From Tilletia caries (lineage: Eukaryota > Basidiomycota > Exobasidiomycetes > Tilletiales > Tilletiaceae): DNA of 64,000 nucleotides. Positions 35,410-48,400 of the stretch are shown piece by piece. How positions within the stretch are numbered: position 1 is the first letter of the stretch; each line of letters opens with the position of its first letter. The stretch is taken from assembly GCA_032718865.1 (NCBI GenBank), contig JALUTQ010000001.1:2108001-2172000 (forward strand), in the 5' to 3' direction. The position numbers and the translations under genes were made by a program. The notes under the pieces were generated by a model that was not told the origin of the DNA, searched no databases, and saw only the letters and a program-made list of their open reading frames with translations.

Positions 35410-36648
35410 GGTGGTAGCTGGAGGGTGCAGAAAGGGACGAGGGAGAGTTTGTGAAAGTGTAGAGTGAAAACAGAAGGCTGAAGAGATGTGAGAGCTGAAG
35501 AGGACGAGATCAGAATATGGTGGATTAGATCCGGCTCGACCTTTATAGCCGTCGAAGGTCATACATCACGCAGGTGGAAAGGAGGTCAGCATCTGAGAAA
35601 TTCGAAGCTGAGGGCTGATTTCCTATGCATCATCGTACTCACTGTCGCCACCGACTCGGAGGGCTGCGCTCGATGCTGAGAAGATGACGACCTCGACAGC
35701 CCATCGCACATCGTGTGGCTCAGCCACACCATCGTCGGGCTAGCCGCTAGCGAGACGCTTGGCAAATGGAATCTCCCCCCTCGACGGACACACAGATCGA
35801 CCAGCCCCGGACAAGGGCTGACAAAGACTCGTATGCCTCTTAGCTTCGGGGCCGGGGTGGGTGGGTGGGTGGGAGGCTGCCAGTCTTCTTTGCAGGTGCT
35901 GTACACGAACGTGCGATCATGCCAGCCCGGAATGAGACCGGTAGAATCTCAAGGTAATCGGCAATTGAAACAGCGTGGGATGGGTGACAAGTGCGATTCG
36001 GTATTGTTGGCAACAGATGCTGGGTGAGCACTGAGCACTGAGCACTGAGAAGTAAGCGTGAAAGAGGGAGGCGTGGGAAGTTTGTGTCTCGCTTGATCAT
36101 TCAGGCAGCAATCAGAGAACGAATTGGCGCAATTAAAATAAGACACACTTACGGAACTCTAAACAGCCACTGACGCGCCGACGTTCGGAGTGCAGATTAC
36201 ATACCCAGTCGCGCACATTCATCCAGAAGATCGCCAATGGCATGGCTCTGAGTACAATCTGATTGTTGAGTGCTGGGCAAGGGGATAGTACGTACTTCGG
36301 GAGCGACAGGAACCACATTGCCAAGTCGCCAACTTGCCACGCCCCGAAGATGTTCACGCGCCGGGGCTGAAGCGCCGAGAACCACAAGGACCACGACCTC
36401 GATCCTCACGACTAATTGCGGCCATGGCGCGTCATCGGACTCGACCTTCTCGAATCTGCATCCTCGCCCTCCTGGCTGCGAAGGTCAGGCGTGGACTTGG
36501 GAGCCAAGATCCGACGTCCAGCCTATAAAGGCAGTACTGATGGATCTCCATGGTGAGATCAGTCCTTCTTCGTCCCCACTGCATCTTGTCATACCTTTCC
36601 AGCTCTTCACTTCTTTGGCCTCTTCCAGTCCTCTCTCATCACTTCACA
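35410..36648. other. Divergent intergenic region between two secreted-protein genes
   Basis: Contains promoters for both flanking genes, a GGTGGGTGGGTGGG run (about 35857-35871) and a tandem GAGCACT repeat (36028-36049). TATAAA at 36524-36529 lies 125 bp before the next ATG. No coding gene supported. Confidence 0.5.
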
Positions 36649-37265
36649 ATGGCTCGCCTCGCTTTCGCCGCTCTCGCCGCCCTTGCCTTCGCCGCCATCA
36701 CCAATGCAAGCCCACTGATCGCGTCCCGACAGAACCGCAACCCTACCTGCGGTACCGCCGGTGGTGAGTTCGGCTGGATTCCTGCGCTGTTACTCCGACA
36801 GCCTTCGTCTGACCCTTCTTCTTCCCCCAACCCCTTGCAGATGCCACGCTCTCGGACTGCCAGGCGCTCGTCGACAACTGGCCCAACTTCGGCAACTACG
36901 AGCGCACCTGTACCTTCAGTGTGAGCCAAACCGCCTACAACCCGGCGTGCTTCGGCAACTGCTGCGTGTACGTCACCACTGTGAGTGTCCAGACCTGGCT
37001 GAGCTCGCTCTGATCGGGACATCCACTCACTCTGTTCACTTCATCTCGCATCTCCGCTGCTGAACGCTGAACACAGAACCAGGCCCGCTGGGACGACCCC
37101 GACGCCGAGATCGGTGACATCCGCAAGGCTGCCCAGGCCATTCTCGGATGCGGCAGTGCCGAGAAGAACTCGGTCAACGGTGTCATCGACGTCGAACAGG
37201 ATGGCGTCCAGGGCCGGGTCTGCCTCTCCGACGGAGCTGGCTGCGGTGACTGCTTCTCTGACTGA
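36649..37265 (+). CDS. Small secreted ten-cysteine protein A
   Basis: Three exons (36649..36763, 36841..36980, 37077..37265), 147 residues. Signal peptide residues 1-20 (FAALAALAFAAITNA). Mature part has ten cysteines: 34, 45, 62, 75, 79, 80, 110, 134, 141, 144, including an adjacent pair followed by VYV and a C-terminal CxxC. The neighbour at 38716 has the same number and order of cysteines, an adjacent pair followed by VY, the same spacing at the first two and the same GCxDC ending. An intron lies shortly after the Cys-Cys pair in both. They are therefore tandem paralogs. No known fold is recognised; an effector or cell-surface role is inference. Confidence 0.85.
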
Positions 37266-38715
37266 AAGCACTATCTACCCTGCCCCTGCTCTCTCATACT
37301 GCAACGGCACTCTTCCGCACTTGACTGTAATTTCGATCAAAGCTACTGTACAATCAATGAACAAGATTTTCACAAAGAACCTTGTTGTGATGTTGTCTGC
37401 TCCTAACGTGTCATCCGCCCCTTCGCTTGCTTGGAGGTATTCATCTGTTCGACATTCATGGACAACTCTCTTGCATCTTGTACATACGACTATTTCATAC
37501 CTTGAGTCCAGCTTAGCAGACCGGTCGGATGGCAGCCCTGATGACCAGATCGAGGGCCTGACCCTGCGAGATGAAGTGTCTACCTTGCTGACTATTCAGC
37601 CCGTGAGCGGCCAGCGCCTCAGTGTACGCGTTCATGAACGTGGCGGCCTCACACCCACGTCGATCTGCATTCTGCACAGCTGAGGATATGCATGGAAAGA
37701 CGCACATGCACATCTTGGACTGTCTGCATGATGCGCGTATGTTTCCTCAGCCATCAGCGCATCAGCTACCAGCCATCAGCCGTCAGCATCAGTGCGTCAG
37801 CGCCCGGCGCCCAGCTGAGAACGGCAGCTGCGATCGCATCGGACATATCGTTCGAAACCTTTCTACAGCAAGGTACACCAGCAGCCCTGGCGGACTGGCT
37901 GGGAGTGTCCCGGGGCGTACATCGAGGTACGGCGCTAGGCCGCTATAGTCGCTACATACGCGCTTTCACGTGTCACAGGCAGGCCGAAGCGCCCAAGGCG
38001 TCGGTACATAGCTTTTCGGAAGCTAGCAGTATAGTAGGCCTTGGCATCCCGAAGAACATGCTGAACAAAACCACAGCATGCATGGAAACATGGTGCGCGT
38101 TCTGCACACTTGATTTATCTAGTTATTTACATACCCTGCCAAGCGCCACAGAAGTGCGGGGCGCAATTGCAGATTTACCCACGCCACCGAAACTGATTAC
38201 ATCTTCGACCCGACGCTAGAATCACCCGGAGTGCGTTCATTCAGCTGTGGGCGTCGAATCTTGGCTGCTCAGTTGCTCCTGCTCACCGCTCACCACCACG
38301 ATCCACCGCCTGACCGCTGACAGTGACCGCTGATCTCTTCAGCAGCAGTCTCGGTTCGCAGTGCTGTCGCCCGCGCCGATCGGCTGTAGTGGTCAGTGAA
38401 GGGCCATGACTCCGTGAGCGGAACGACGCCCTCTGCACTGTTCCTGAATCCTGGCAGCTGGCGCCTGGCCTCGATGCGTGCAGATGACGCGGTGATGATC
38501 GCAGGCTGCAGCGCAGAAACCATCACTTCGTATTTTTCTAAGAGGGGGGGACTTGCAAGGGAGGCCCAAAGCCGCTGACAGTCTCTTTCCAGCTGCTATA
38601 TATAAAGGGAGCCCAACGCAGCTCTTCCGTTTCCTCTGACCCACTCATCTCTCACTTGCTACTCTTTTTGCCTCAGCTTCTTTTTCACATCTCTTCACAT
38701 TCATACTCTTTCAAG
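37266..38715. other. Intergenic between the two ten-cysteine genes
   Basis: No coding gene supported. Short recurring CATCAGC/CGTCAGC words lie at 37750-37800. TATATAAA at 38599-38606 is about 112 bp before the next ATG. Confidence 0.5.
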
Positions 38716-39408
38716 ATGCGCTCCGCTTCCTTCGCCGCCCTCTTCACCCTCGTCGCCGCCTTCTCCAGCGCCAACGCTGCCATTCTCCGGGCCCGTGACG
38801 AGCCCAAGCTCGAGTGCGGTGTCACCGGCGACGCCCCCCTCGCAGCGTGCCGCAACCTCGACCTTGACAACATCAACGTGAGTCCTTGTCTTCGCTGACG
38901 CTACCAGCTTCTTGATCAGGTCAGTCAGCTGATGCTCAGCCTCTCCTTCTCTACTTCCTTCGCATAGACCGAGAACCAGTGCAGCTACGGCGTCGGCGCA
39001 AAGCACGACGTCCTCTCATGTGCAAGCTTGCCCGACAGCCCGGGCGGCGGTCCACTCGACTGCTGCGTCTACTCGACTGTCGACAACTGGGTGAGTTCTA
39101 CCTCTGACTCCATAGTCAAGTCGGACAACGAGGTTACTGACCACCCCACCCGCTCATCTCGAATCTAAATCAGCGGCCCGAGGTTCTCAAGGAGATCGTC
39201 GGCAAGATCCTCGACGGCTGCGGCGCTCCTCAGAACGGCGCCCAGCCCGGCGGCACGGTCAACGGACGCTACTACGATGAGGCAGGCCAGCGCGTCTGCA
39301 TCGGTAACGGAGACGGCTGGTGAGTAGCTGTGGCTCAGCCTCTGCGCAGATGTTCGTGAGCTGATTCGTGCTTCAATCGGGTCCCACAGCTCCGACTGCG
39401 CCTCGTAG
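38716..39408 (+). CDS. Small secreted ten-cysteine protein B (paralog of A)
   Basis: Four exons (38716..38877, 38968..39090, 39174..39319, 39390..39408), 149 residues. Signal peptide residues 1-21 (ALFTLVAAFSSANA). Cysteines at 34, 45, 59, 72, 86, 87, 111, 137, 144, 147. The last exon contributes only the end of GCSDCAS. A potential trimming site RAR lies just after the signal peptide. Sequence identity to protein A is low except around the cysteines, so the tandem duplication is old or diversification fast. Function unknown. Confidence 0.85.
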
Positions 39409-39751
39409 TGGTCTTCTCCCAAGGCGCAGTCAACACCTTCGTGTTCCGCATCGCTGCCATACCCTGCCAAGCAGAAAGAGAATCTGAATCTGTATTTGTC
39501 GTATAAACATTGCCACGTTCGAAGTCCAATATCACATCAATCGTCTATGTCCTATGAATTGCGAGCTTCCTTCTCTGCATCATTCGAGTCCGGACCAGAC
39601 TCCAGAGATGAAGAGAACAAGGTATGTGGAATGTGGCCGACTCAAGAAGAGTCCTCACGAATCTCATCTCGATTACTGTACAGCCACGTCTTCATATCCA
39701 TAATGAAGGTCGTAGGACCAAAGGCTTACTTTTTCTCCAAAATGTCAATGA
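39409..39751. other. 3' flank of ten-cysteine gene B
   Basis: Nothing coding is supported. Borders the TA-flanked element. Confidence 0.4.
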
Positions 39752-40512
39752 TACAGTCCCTCACCGCCCAGTGAAATAAATTGACCCAACATTTTGACCT
39801 TGACCCCTCGAGTAGCACACCGATAGCACAACACAACCACACTTGAGCATTTAGAAAGGGTTATACCTACAGTAGGGAGCCACACGCTCCCGCTTTCCGT
39901 TTCTGAGTAGCCCTTCGTGCTGAGCAGGGAGGTGCTGCCAGAGGCTGCTGGGAAAAGTGTACAAATGAGGTGATCGGAGGTTCAACGAGTGAAACACTTT
40001 CGACCGCGGACCAATTTTGGCTTCCGACGGCGTGGGAGCAGTGTACATGACGGATAATTTTGACACTGCAGAAACTGATTTTCATGCCCGATCCAAATGC
40101 CGGCAGTCAACCTCCCTTCCTGACCCTTGCCCCCAACTTCGACCAACTTCAACCTTGATGGCGTCGCGACTATCTGAGATATTCACCATCTCTCACCTGG
40201 AGAGTACTCCTACTGCACTCCTCTACGGTTACTGTCGAGACCCGGTTGGTAACTTTCTATGCCAATTTTTGTGTGGTTGGTGTTCGAAATTCTGTACAGA
40301 ATTTTTCCTAAGTAAATTTACTATGCTCCGCACCCTTTAAATACCATAGCTCCTCGTAGGAACCTTGCAGCGCCTCCAGATTTGGACAAGCTACTCTCAG
40401 ACACACAATGCGCAGAATGCGCCTTTTCTCAGTTTTGTAGCATTTTTGTGTGGTGCGGTGTCGTGGTGTTTCACTGGGTGATCGCTTTTTCACTGGGCGG
40501 TGAGGGACTGTA
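39752..40512. mobile_element. Tc1/mariner-like non-autonomous element
   Basis: Starts TA-CAGTCCCTCACCGCCCAGTG at 39752 and ends with the exact complement before TA at 40511-40512, a perfect terminal inverted repeat of about 23 bp flanked by TA. The interior (about 757 bp) is AT-richer than its surroundings and holds no intact transposase. Its ends differ from those of the nested element at 17744, so it is a different family. Confidence 0.75.
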
Positions 40513-41483
40513 TTGCACCCATCGCGACGAGTTCTCTCATTGCCTCTCCATCCCCTACTGTGCGCGCGAAAAAGGGGCTCGCTATGGCGTGGTGCGCGAT
40601 TTGGCAGACCGAGCCCGAGAAGGAGGATTCAATTTGGAGGAGCGCGAGGCCCTGCTCCACTTTCTTGAAGCTGCTGATGCTCGAGCAGTTGGAGCATTGG
40701 AAGCGATCAATCGAGAGCGAGTGCGGGCGGGTTTGACCGCGTTCTCACTTCAGGACCTTACTACGCACCTCCGACTTCCCTGATGCAACCCGTCCTCCCC
40801 ATGTGCGGTATCTTTCGATGTTATTTCTTTGATATGAACAGAGCTTTACGTCAAGCGTCAAGCATGTCCCTTTTTCTTTCGTTTGAGTGTCTCGTGAATG
40901 AAGCAATCTGTGCGACGCCCGAATTGATCGAGTCGCTGCTGCTCTGCTTGTGTTACTGCTGCACCAGGTGGCGTTCTAGGGCAGTGATGATGAGGGGTCG
41001 CCCAGCCGTCCTGGAGGAGTAATCAAGGCATGCGTGAGCAGAGGTCGAAGTAAGGAGAAAAAGAGGATCTGTTGAGAGGTAAAAAGGACTGAGGTCAATC
41101 ACACCTTGGGAGATGAAGGAACTGGATTCTGCCATAAGTGGGATGTTGAGACCTGGTGCAACACAGTCGCATGTACTTGGTGTTCCATTTAGCAAGCGGA
41201 CATTCAGAACATGTCTTGAATCTGGCAGGAAAGCGACTGGGGCCGGTGTGGAACGCCATTCGAAAACATTAATCGCGAAGCTCTACGGTCCACTCGTCCT
41301 TCGTATATGATGGTTGCTGAGCGGAAAGTGCGAGAGCCAAACGCGTCGGAAAGAACGGTCCATACCGTCGAAGGTTTTTGGGAGGAGGAAAGCAATGTCC
41401 AAACAGTAGCCGGCACGTCGGAACGCATAAGTCGAGAGAGCACAGCAGCGCACTACCGTTCTGAAGCTCTGCATCAGAATCCC
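40513..41483. other. Region between the TA element and the anchored-protein gene
   Basis: An open frame that begins inside the transposon runs to 40783. The part outside the element (40513-40783) codes for a charged helical stretch (RDLADRAREGGFNLEEREAL...). It may be a gene fragment interrupted by the insertion; no family recognised. The rest shows nothing supported. Confidence 0.3.
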
Positions 41484-42870
41484 TCAAAGTACGCCCAGAC
41501 CAACGATGGCCAGCAGGCCGATCACGCCGATGCCCCAGATGGAGGTCATGGCCCAGTACTCGAAGCGGTGCACGGCCCAAGATCCCGGAACGGATTCTGG
41601 GTTGGGGTCAAAGCTGCCGTTCCCGCTGCCAATGTCCCATGACGGTCTGGGTTTGACGAGGTTCAGGTCGCAGATGCCGGGGGTGTAGGTTACTGGGACT
41701 TCGTCGCTGCAGTTGATTTAGCACAAAGGCAAAGTATCAGTTGATCAAGGCTCCTGGAGCGGTGACGGAAAAGAGGCACTCATGATCTCGGTGCTCACTT
41801 TCTGTGCGATGCGAAGTATCCAAGATCGAGAATGTATGAGAAGCAATGTAATTCAGTAAGACTGCACAGCTGTCCCTTGTGGAGAGGGAACAGATCCCAG
41901 TGATAGATATGCTTACGTTTTTTTGTACCAACTTGTGTGGGGTGGATCGATCACTGCCATATAGTCGCATTTGGCCTTGACGCGGTTGCCCACGGCTTCA
42001 CCATCATACTTGCAGGTGGCGCTGGCGATGACGGTCTCCAAGGTTCCGTTCCTCAGCGTGGTCAGCCTGTCCTGGTAGACTGATACTTCCGTGGGCCTGG
42101 AATTAGAAGACCAACGAAGAAGAGGGGTGTGAGTTGCTGAATTCGAGGATGCCTATGCTGAATCTCGGATATGTCTGCTCACCCTCCAACCATGAATGCC
42201 TGCCACTCTGCGATGCGGATAGATGTGGATGACAAAGTCGTGAGTAGAGTTCGTGAGCTCTGAGAATACTGGTAGCGGCTCACCTTCGCCCGACGGCGCC
42301 GATTCAAAGATCTGGGGAGTTGAGGGTGCGAAGATACGTGAGCATCCACACCTGCAGAGAACAGACCCATGCCTCTGCACCGACTGACCTTGTAAACGCT
42401 CTTCCCGGCATTTCCCATGCCCCAGAAGCAGGCCTGTGCGAAGGAAGGAAAGCCACGATATCAGTAGCCCGCTCTGATCGAATCTAGAAACAGCCTGCGA
42501 AGAGGACGTACGCTGTAGAAGTCCTTCGGATCTGCTAATGGGACAAAGATGGGCGTTGGGGTAGCACCGGGGGTGAGAGTGAGCTGCCGCTCGTGCGGCT
42601 GGACCACATGATCGACAAAGTCCTCGTTGTTGCGCAGCTGCAAGTCTTTGTACGTGGCCGGAGCTGCTGTCGCTGTGAGATGGGTAGTGAGAAAGAGGTT
42701 GAGCGCACTGGATAGCGGGAAGAGGAGATGGACGGTAATGTGTTACTGTATGAATACCCACCGCGTGGCCGAGGTGGCAGATTTGCGAAAGGGAAGTCTG
42801 GACTGGGTTCTGCGGAGCAGACAGTGGCCAGCAGCGTCAGAGCGAGCACGTTGACAGCCTTGAGGAGCAT
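41484..42870 (-). CDS. Secreted protein with C-terminal membrane or GPI-type tail, 7 exons
   Basis: Exons, all complement: 42762..42870, 42512..42672, 42389..42433, 42284..42311, 42183..42207, 41917..42096, 41484..41706; 256 residues. Signal peptide residues 1-20 (VLALTLLATVCSA). The lumenal part contains CFWGMGNAGKSVY, a segment with three further cysteines (ATCKYDG, KAKCDY, GICDL) and NGS/NGT glycosylation sequons. The last 20 residues (IWGIGVIGLLAIVGLGVL) are hydrophobic with no charged residues after them, so either a tail anchor or a GPI-attachment signal. Three consecutive very small exons (45, 28, 25 nt) lie in the middle. Every junction is supported by frame and GT/AG. No family recognised. 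Confidence 0.75.
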
Positions 42871-43455
42871 GGCGCTTGAAGACAGAGCGGGTGACGGGTT
42901 GAGATGATGATTGAGGCGGTTGAGTTCGGTGGTGGTGGGTGTACGAAGTGGCAAGTGCTGGGATGGGGATGGTGAGCGGAAGGAAGAAGACGGGAGTCGG
43001 GAGGGGGAAGTGATGATCTGAGAAGATGAGATGTCATGATGAAGGATACATGAGATGAAGAGGTCAGCTCGGACAGCCGTCGTCAAGTCGGGATCGTCAG
43101 CAAGGCACAGAGACAAGTCTGCAAGAAAGTGAGCTGCGAGCACGGTTTGACGTTCGAACGAGGCGCGAGGGGATGAAGAAGAAACCCAGTTTAGCAGCAG
43201 CAGCGAGGGTGTCACAGCACCGCGATCGAAAAGGGTCAAGCGGTGGGATGTGGAAGGAAGGCAGGGCGAGATGAGGTGTTCGGGGAAACGCCAGCGAAAA
43301 GGCGGGTGCGAAAAAGAAAGTGGTAAGATAAGATCGGGGTACTATGCAGCGGACGTCCCGCTCACCCAGACAGAACCAGAATAAGGACAGGTTTTACTGT
43401 CGCCAGCCTCGACAGTAATCGCGTGTGTACGTTATTGAGGAGGCGCGCGAAGATC
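42871..43455. promoter_or_regulatory. Divergent intergenic region
   Basis: Shared 5' region of the anchored-protein gene (minus) and the PCI-domain gene (plus). Short pyrimidine and GGTGGTGGGTG tracts (about 42928). No clear TATA box. Confidence 0.4.
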
Positions 43456-45192
43456 ATGTTCCTGCCGGAGTTTGCGGATGCGGTGGTGCATTCGGTGGAG
43501 GGCTGTGCAGCGCTGCAGCTCGCGGGCCTGCTGGCGATCCAGTCTGCGCTCGCCCATGCCCTCATCGCCAAGGTCCCCGACCGGTCGCCGCGGTACATCG
43601 TCGTCGGCCTCCGCAGCTGTGCTGCCTTCCTCGCCGCGCCCTGGGACGACATCTGTCTCCGCCATGTCGAGTGCCTGCATCACCTGTCTACCATCCCGCC
43701 CCGGGTGTCCGGGCGCAGCCTCCAGCAGCTCGCAGTCGAGGCAGAGGCACTCGGCAACGCAACCAAGGCACACGCAGAGGTCATCAGTCTCTTCCTCCGC
43801 TTCTTCACCTCGCTTCAGTCCGGGCGCTGGGCGCTGCCTACTCTGCGCGTCCTCATCATCGACCACCGAAGACTCAGCCAGGACGCAGATCGCGCATCCG
43901 CAGCAGTAGCCGCGGCCGCCCTCTCCTTCTCAGGGAACGCCCCATCCGCCGATGGCTCAGCCGGTACAGCCGCAGCATCCCAGGCTGTCATTGCAGCCGC
44001 AAATAGCAGCCACAAACCCAATGCCCACACCGAGGAGTTTGCGCGTCAGCTGAACAAGGCATTTGCCGCATGCGTGGCCGACCGCGCATCTCCTATCGAA
44101 CACAGTCGGAAGTGGGGAACCTACGAGGTCATTGGATTCATCTTCAGAGTCTACTTCCGAGTGCGTTTAGCTGCTCACAAAACTATCCGCGCGAAGCTGA
44201 ACGCTGAACTTTGCCAACCTTTTTCTGCAGCTGAAAACATCTCATCTCTGCAAGAACATCATTCGGGCACTCAATGCTGCAGATATACCACCGCTCTCTT
44301 CTTTCCCCCGGGCGCATCAGGTCACCTTCCGATACTACATCGGAGTCCTCGCTTTCCAGGGCGAAGACTACGCAAAGGTATGTTCAACCTTGTCTGCCTT
44401 CGTTCGCGATTGTTCTTCAACTGATAGAATGACATGTCTCGGTTCTTGTCAGGCCGAGGAAGAGCTATCATGGGCACTTAACAACTGCCTCACTCTGGCA
44501 ACACAAAATCAACAGTAAGTCACAAGCCACTCGTATAGAGCCCTGTACCAATCCAGTCTCTAGAAACTAATAATCATCCAACTGTCCTTCAAGAATGATC
44601 CTCACCTATTTGATCCCAACACGTCTACTACGAGGCTACCTCCCTTCACCTTACCTCCTCTCCCTCTTCCCCCACCTACAGAAAGTCTACTCACCACTCA
44701 GCACAGCCATGCGCGCCCCCAACCCTTTCCTCTACACATCCACCCTCCTCTCCGACCCATACATCGAACGAGCGCTCGTCAGGAGTCGGACCTATCTCGC
44801 CTGCGAACGCGCTCGCGAAGTAGGCGTTCGCGCCCTTTTTGAGAAATGCTGGAAGGCAAGTGGAAGTAAGAGTCGGTTGCCTATTGCCGTCCTGGGGAGT
44901 GTGCTCAAGCTGGCGGCGGAGCGCAGTCGGAGTGCGACACAGGATGCCGAGAGTGCCGAGGCGAAGGAGGACGGTCTGAGTCCGGAGGAAGTCGAGTGGC
45001 AGGTCGCTGTCATGATTGCAAAGGTGAGAGAGGTTTTCTTGTCTTCAGCAGAGCGTCAGCCGCTCAAGTTGGCCATTTCTACTCCCGCAGGGCTACGTCA
45101 AGGGTTACATCTCCCACTCGCATCAGATGGTCGTTCTCAGTCAGCAAGATCCCTTCCCCAAACTATCCGCTGTACCACTCGCGGCCACCTAG
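43456..45192 (+). CDS. PCI-domain protein of the PCID2/Thp1/CSN12 family, 5 exons
   Basis: Thp1/PCID2 is the PCI subunit of the TREX-2 mRNA export complex at the nuclear pore; the closely related Csn12 associates with the COP9 signalosome. Exons 43456..44160, 44231..44377, 44453..44514, 44594..45023, 45091..45192; 481 residues. Recognised from [41 protein letters not shown], then [18 protein letters not shown] and the winged-helix ending [19 protein letters not shown]. The ATG at 43456 is the first in frame. An upstream in-frame GTG at 43423 is not a likely start. An extra 5' exon is possible. Which paralog function applies cannot be decided from sequence. Confidence 0.88.
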
Positions 45193-45483
45193 ACGAAATC
45201 CAAAAGACGAGCTCACGGGTTTCCTGAATTAGAGGGGTGGGGGATTAGATGGAGTGAGGCGGCTCGAAGAAAGTGCTAACAAAGAACAACAAAGGTCAAA
45301 CGTACACATACTGCTGCAAATGATGCACGCATGACAAAGGCGAGGAGACGTCGCTTGTCAACCGCTGTTGATACAAGGAAAACGAACCGCGTGAGAGGGA
45401 GTCGGCGTTCCACCCCTCAGAAAAGACAGGTGGTGCCCCGCCGAATCCAGCAAGCATAAAAATCAAGAAAGGAGATCCGGCCT
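45193..45483. other. Short convergent 3' region
   Basis: 290 bp between convergent genes; nothing else seen. Confidence 0.5.
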
Positions 45484-48400
45484 TCACTTCGTCCGCTTCG
45501 CCAACCGAGCAGCCCGAGCCGCCTGCTCCTCCTCCGCAGCCAGCTCCCGAGCTCGGAGGCGTGCTTCTCGCGCTACCTCATCGGCGCGCGCAGCGTGGTC
45601 GCGGACTCGGCTCGAAGGCGAGCGGGTGGGGCTCGCGCTTCGACGTCGGCTGCTACTGCTGTTGCCGTTGCTATTATTGCCGCCAACATCAACAGTTCGG
45701 GAGGATGTCGACGTAAAAGGCGTCGGCCCGTGAGCTGTACTGCTCGAACCGATGGCCTGCCCAGAGCTCGACGCCGAACGAGCGCTACCGCCGATCGGTC
45801 CTTGCCGACCGCTCTTGTTAGGAGATTGTCTGCTCCCACCGCCGCCACCGCGCGAAGAAGGAACGGAAAAGTCAGGATCCTCGTCCTCGTTATCTTCGAC
45901 CGGAAACTGATCCACAAGGGAAAGATTGCGCGCCGCCGAGCGCGTAGGCCGTCGTCGACGGCCAGCGACTGACGTTGATCCGTCGGTGTTCAGTCGACGG
46001 CGTTTCAGTCGGCGTTGAGAGAGTGGACGGTCGTCCTCCTCGTCCCCGTCCGAATCCGAGCCCACGTCACTGTCAGAGCTCAGCTCCGTCATCTCGCTCT
46101 CCTCGCTCGACGTGTCCTGAGCTTCAGGCTCGACAGCCCGTCTCTTCGCAGGGCTTCCCGAGGGCCTAGGACCCGAAGGCAGACTTCGCGGGAACGACGA
46201 CGACGCAGAAGTCGACGACTCTGGAAAATGGGCAGATGCATGAAGGCGCGCCGCCGCCGCCAATCGGGCCGTCTTGGCCGACTTGACCGCCTCCATCGCA
46301 CCTTCCAAGTTCCGCCGCTGCGCAGCTTGGGAAGAAGAGGACGCAACCGAGCGCTTAGAAGGCGAGGTTGAACCGGATCGCTTCCGGGGGCTAGACGGAT
46401 TAGACCGTCTGCGTGCACGAGACGGGCGACCTTCATCATAGTCGCTGTCGCTGTCCATGATAAAATCATCGTCGTGGAGCTCTTGCCTCGTGAGCGTCGT
46501 GCCGGATGCGGCTTGGCGGCGGGCGATAGCAGCGCGACGGTCCGAACTGCCTCGGTGCGGGTTCAGTCGCGAACTTCGTTGTCGTACCTCATAGCTATCG
46601 GTGTCGGACCGCGTGTTGTCCGCGTCTTCGTCGTCATCTCCGATCTCGTCCTCCCCGAGAACATGCTGCAATTTCTCGAGTCAGGTCAACTTGCTGGTCT
46701 GCACCAGCATCCGTGGCCTAGTCTGGCAGCTCACCTCAAAGTAGTTGCGCCGTTGTACGACCGGCACACTTCGACACGAAGTCAGGTCAATCTCCTGCAG
46801 AAATGGGTTCGCGTCGAGAAGTGGCTTGAGGGAGACATCTAGCGAAGAGCAGTAATAGAAGGGTTTAGTATCGCAGCTAGGTCAGATCTACAAAAATAGG
46901 GCGCATATTCACCTGATACCTTCGCATCCGTCAAGCTGATTCTCCGCAAGTTACCGAAGGTAAGGATGTCTTCCTTCACGTCTACCTCACGTGCTTTGCC
47001 TTTCCCAGAAGCAGTCCGCTTAGACGTAGCAGGGGCGCCGGCACGTCCGCTTCGCGTCCGACCGATTTGCATTGCAGTCTCTAGAGGCGTGGCAGCAATC
47101 AGCGGCGGTTCGAGCTCAACCACATCGGGCCGATACATGTTCGCGCGTTCGAGGGCTGCGAGAATCATGAAGTTCTCCACGGCGGTGTGGTCGAGTTCCA
47201 GGATCCGTTGATACGGGGAAAAGGCCAGATGCGGGGCGAGGAGGGTAACATTGGACAGTCGGATCTCCTTTTCGACCGAGAAACGTAACAGAAAGGCTTC
47301 AATCAGTCACCAGTTCATTCCACAAGTACATAAATTTGTGGCCCATCACAAGCAATCGAAACGCCGGGCGGCTCACCTCGCAAAACACGCCAACGCTGTG
47401 CATCAATTTGGCCAATTCTCCGGCCTGCATCTCCTCCTCTTCCTGAAGGAGATGTAAGAATACCCAGCCTCGACCCGTCCTACCATCGATGACGCGGAAG
47501 CCGAGCGCAGGGTTGTCCGACAGAACCAACTTCTTGAAGAGCGGAACACTGGAGGGAGTTCTCGAACTGTCCGCGCCTTCTATGTCCGGAAGTCCATCTG
47601 GGCCGGCTCGCATCTCAAGCATATTTCTCAGGCCTTCGCGCAGGACGCCGACAAGGTCCTGGACAAGGTCGCACTCGCGACTGAAATGCGGAACGCGTTG
47701 AAGGTACAGGCTCCGAAGCTCAGTCTGAGTTTTGAGCAAGTTCTTGAGAGGTTGAAGACGATTTTCTGTTGGACCTCGTGAGGAATGTAGGTACAACCCG
47801 GAAAGTGATAGCTTTCGTAGCGAAAACTTGGACCTGTATTCCGCTTGAGGGAGCGGTTGTTGTGAACCTGAAGGTCCGAGATCGGCAGGTCGGGATCCTT
47901 GTGCGAGTTGCTGTGACAGTCTGGGCTCAATGCTGTCCGAATTACGAGTTGCTGGCTGAGACAGGGACGTCGTCATACCTCCTCCTCCTCCTTGGCTACC
48001 CACACCTGGCGAAACTTGGCGTGGATGGTCAAGACGATCTGTGAATGCGTCCGCTTCTCCGACTCGGGCACTGAATTCCGAATCATCTGGATCCGAGTGC
48101 TGCGCTGGCGCCTGCATAGCTTCCAACAGGCCTTCGAGGGAGCAGCGCGTAAATCCGATGTCCAGAGTCTGGAGCAGAGACGGATCACACATGCCCAGGA
48201 GAAGCGACAAGGAGCCGTCGCCAACCGCGGTGCGACGAAGTTTGAGGGATCGAAGGCAGCCAAGTGGACGGGATGCCGACGCAAGACCCGACCCTGCTTC
48301 GCTGACGTCTGCCTCCACAGAGATCGCATTCAATGTCGCCTGATAAAAGCCTACATCGTCCTGAAAGAAACAATTGGAATAGGGTCAATTCTTTGCCCAC

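Noticed and set aside
40382..40783. 133-codon open frame
   Set aside because: It starts inside the TA-flanked element and crosses its terminal repeat; upstream of the element the frame is closed.
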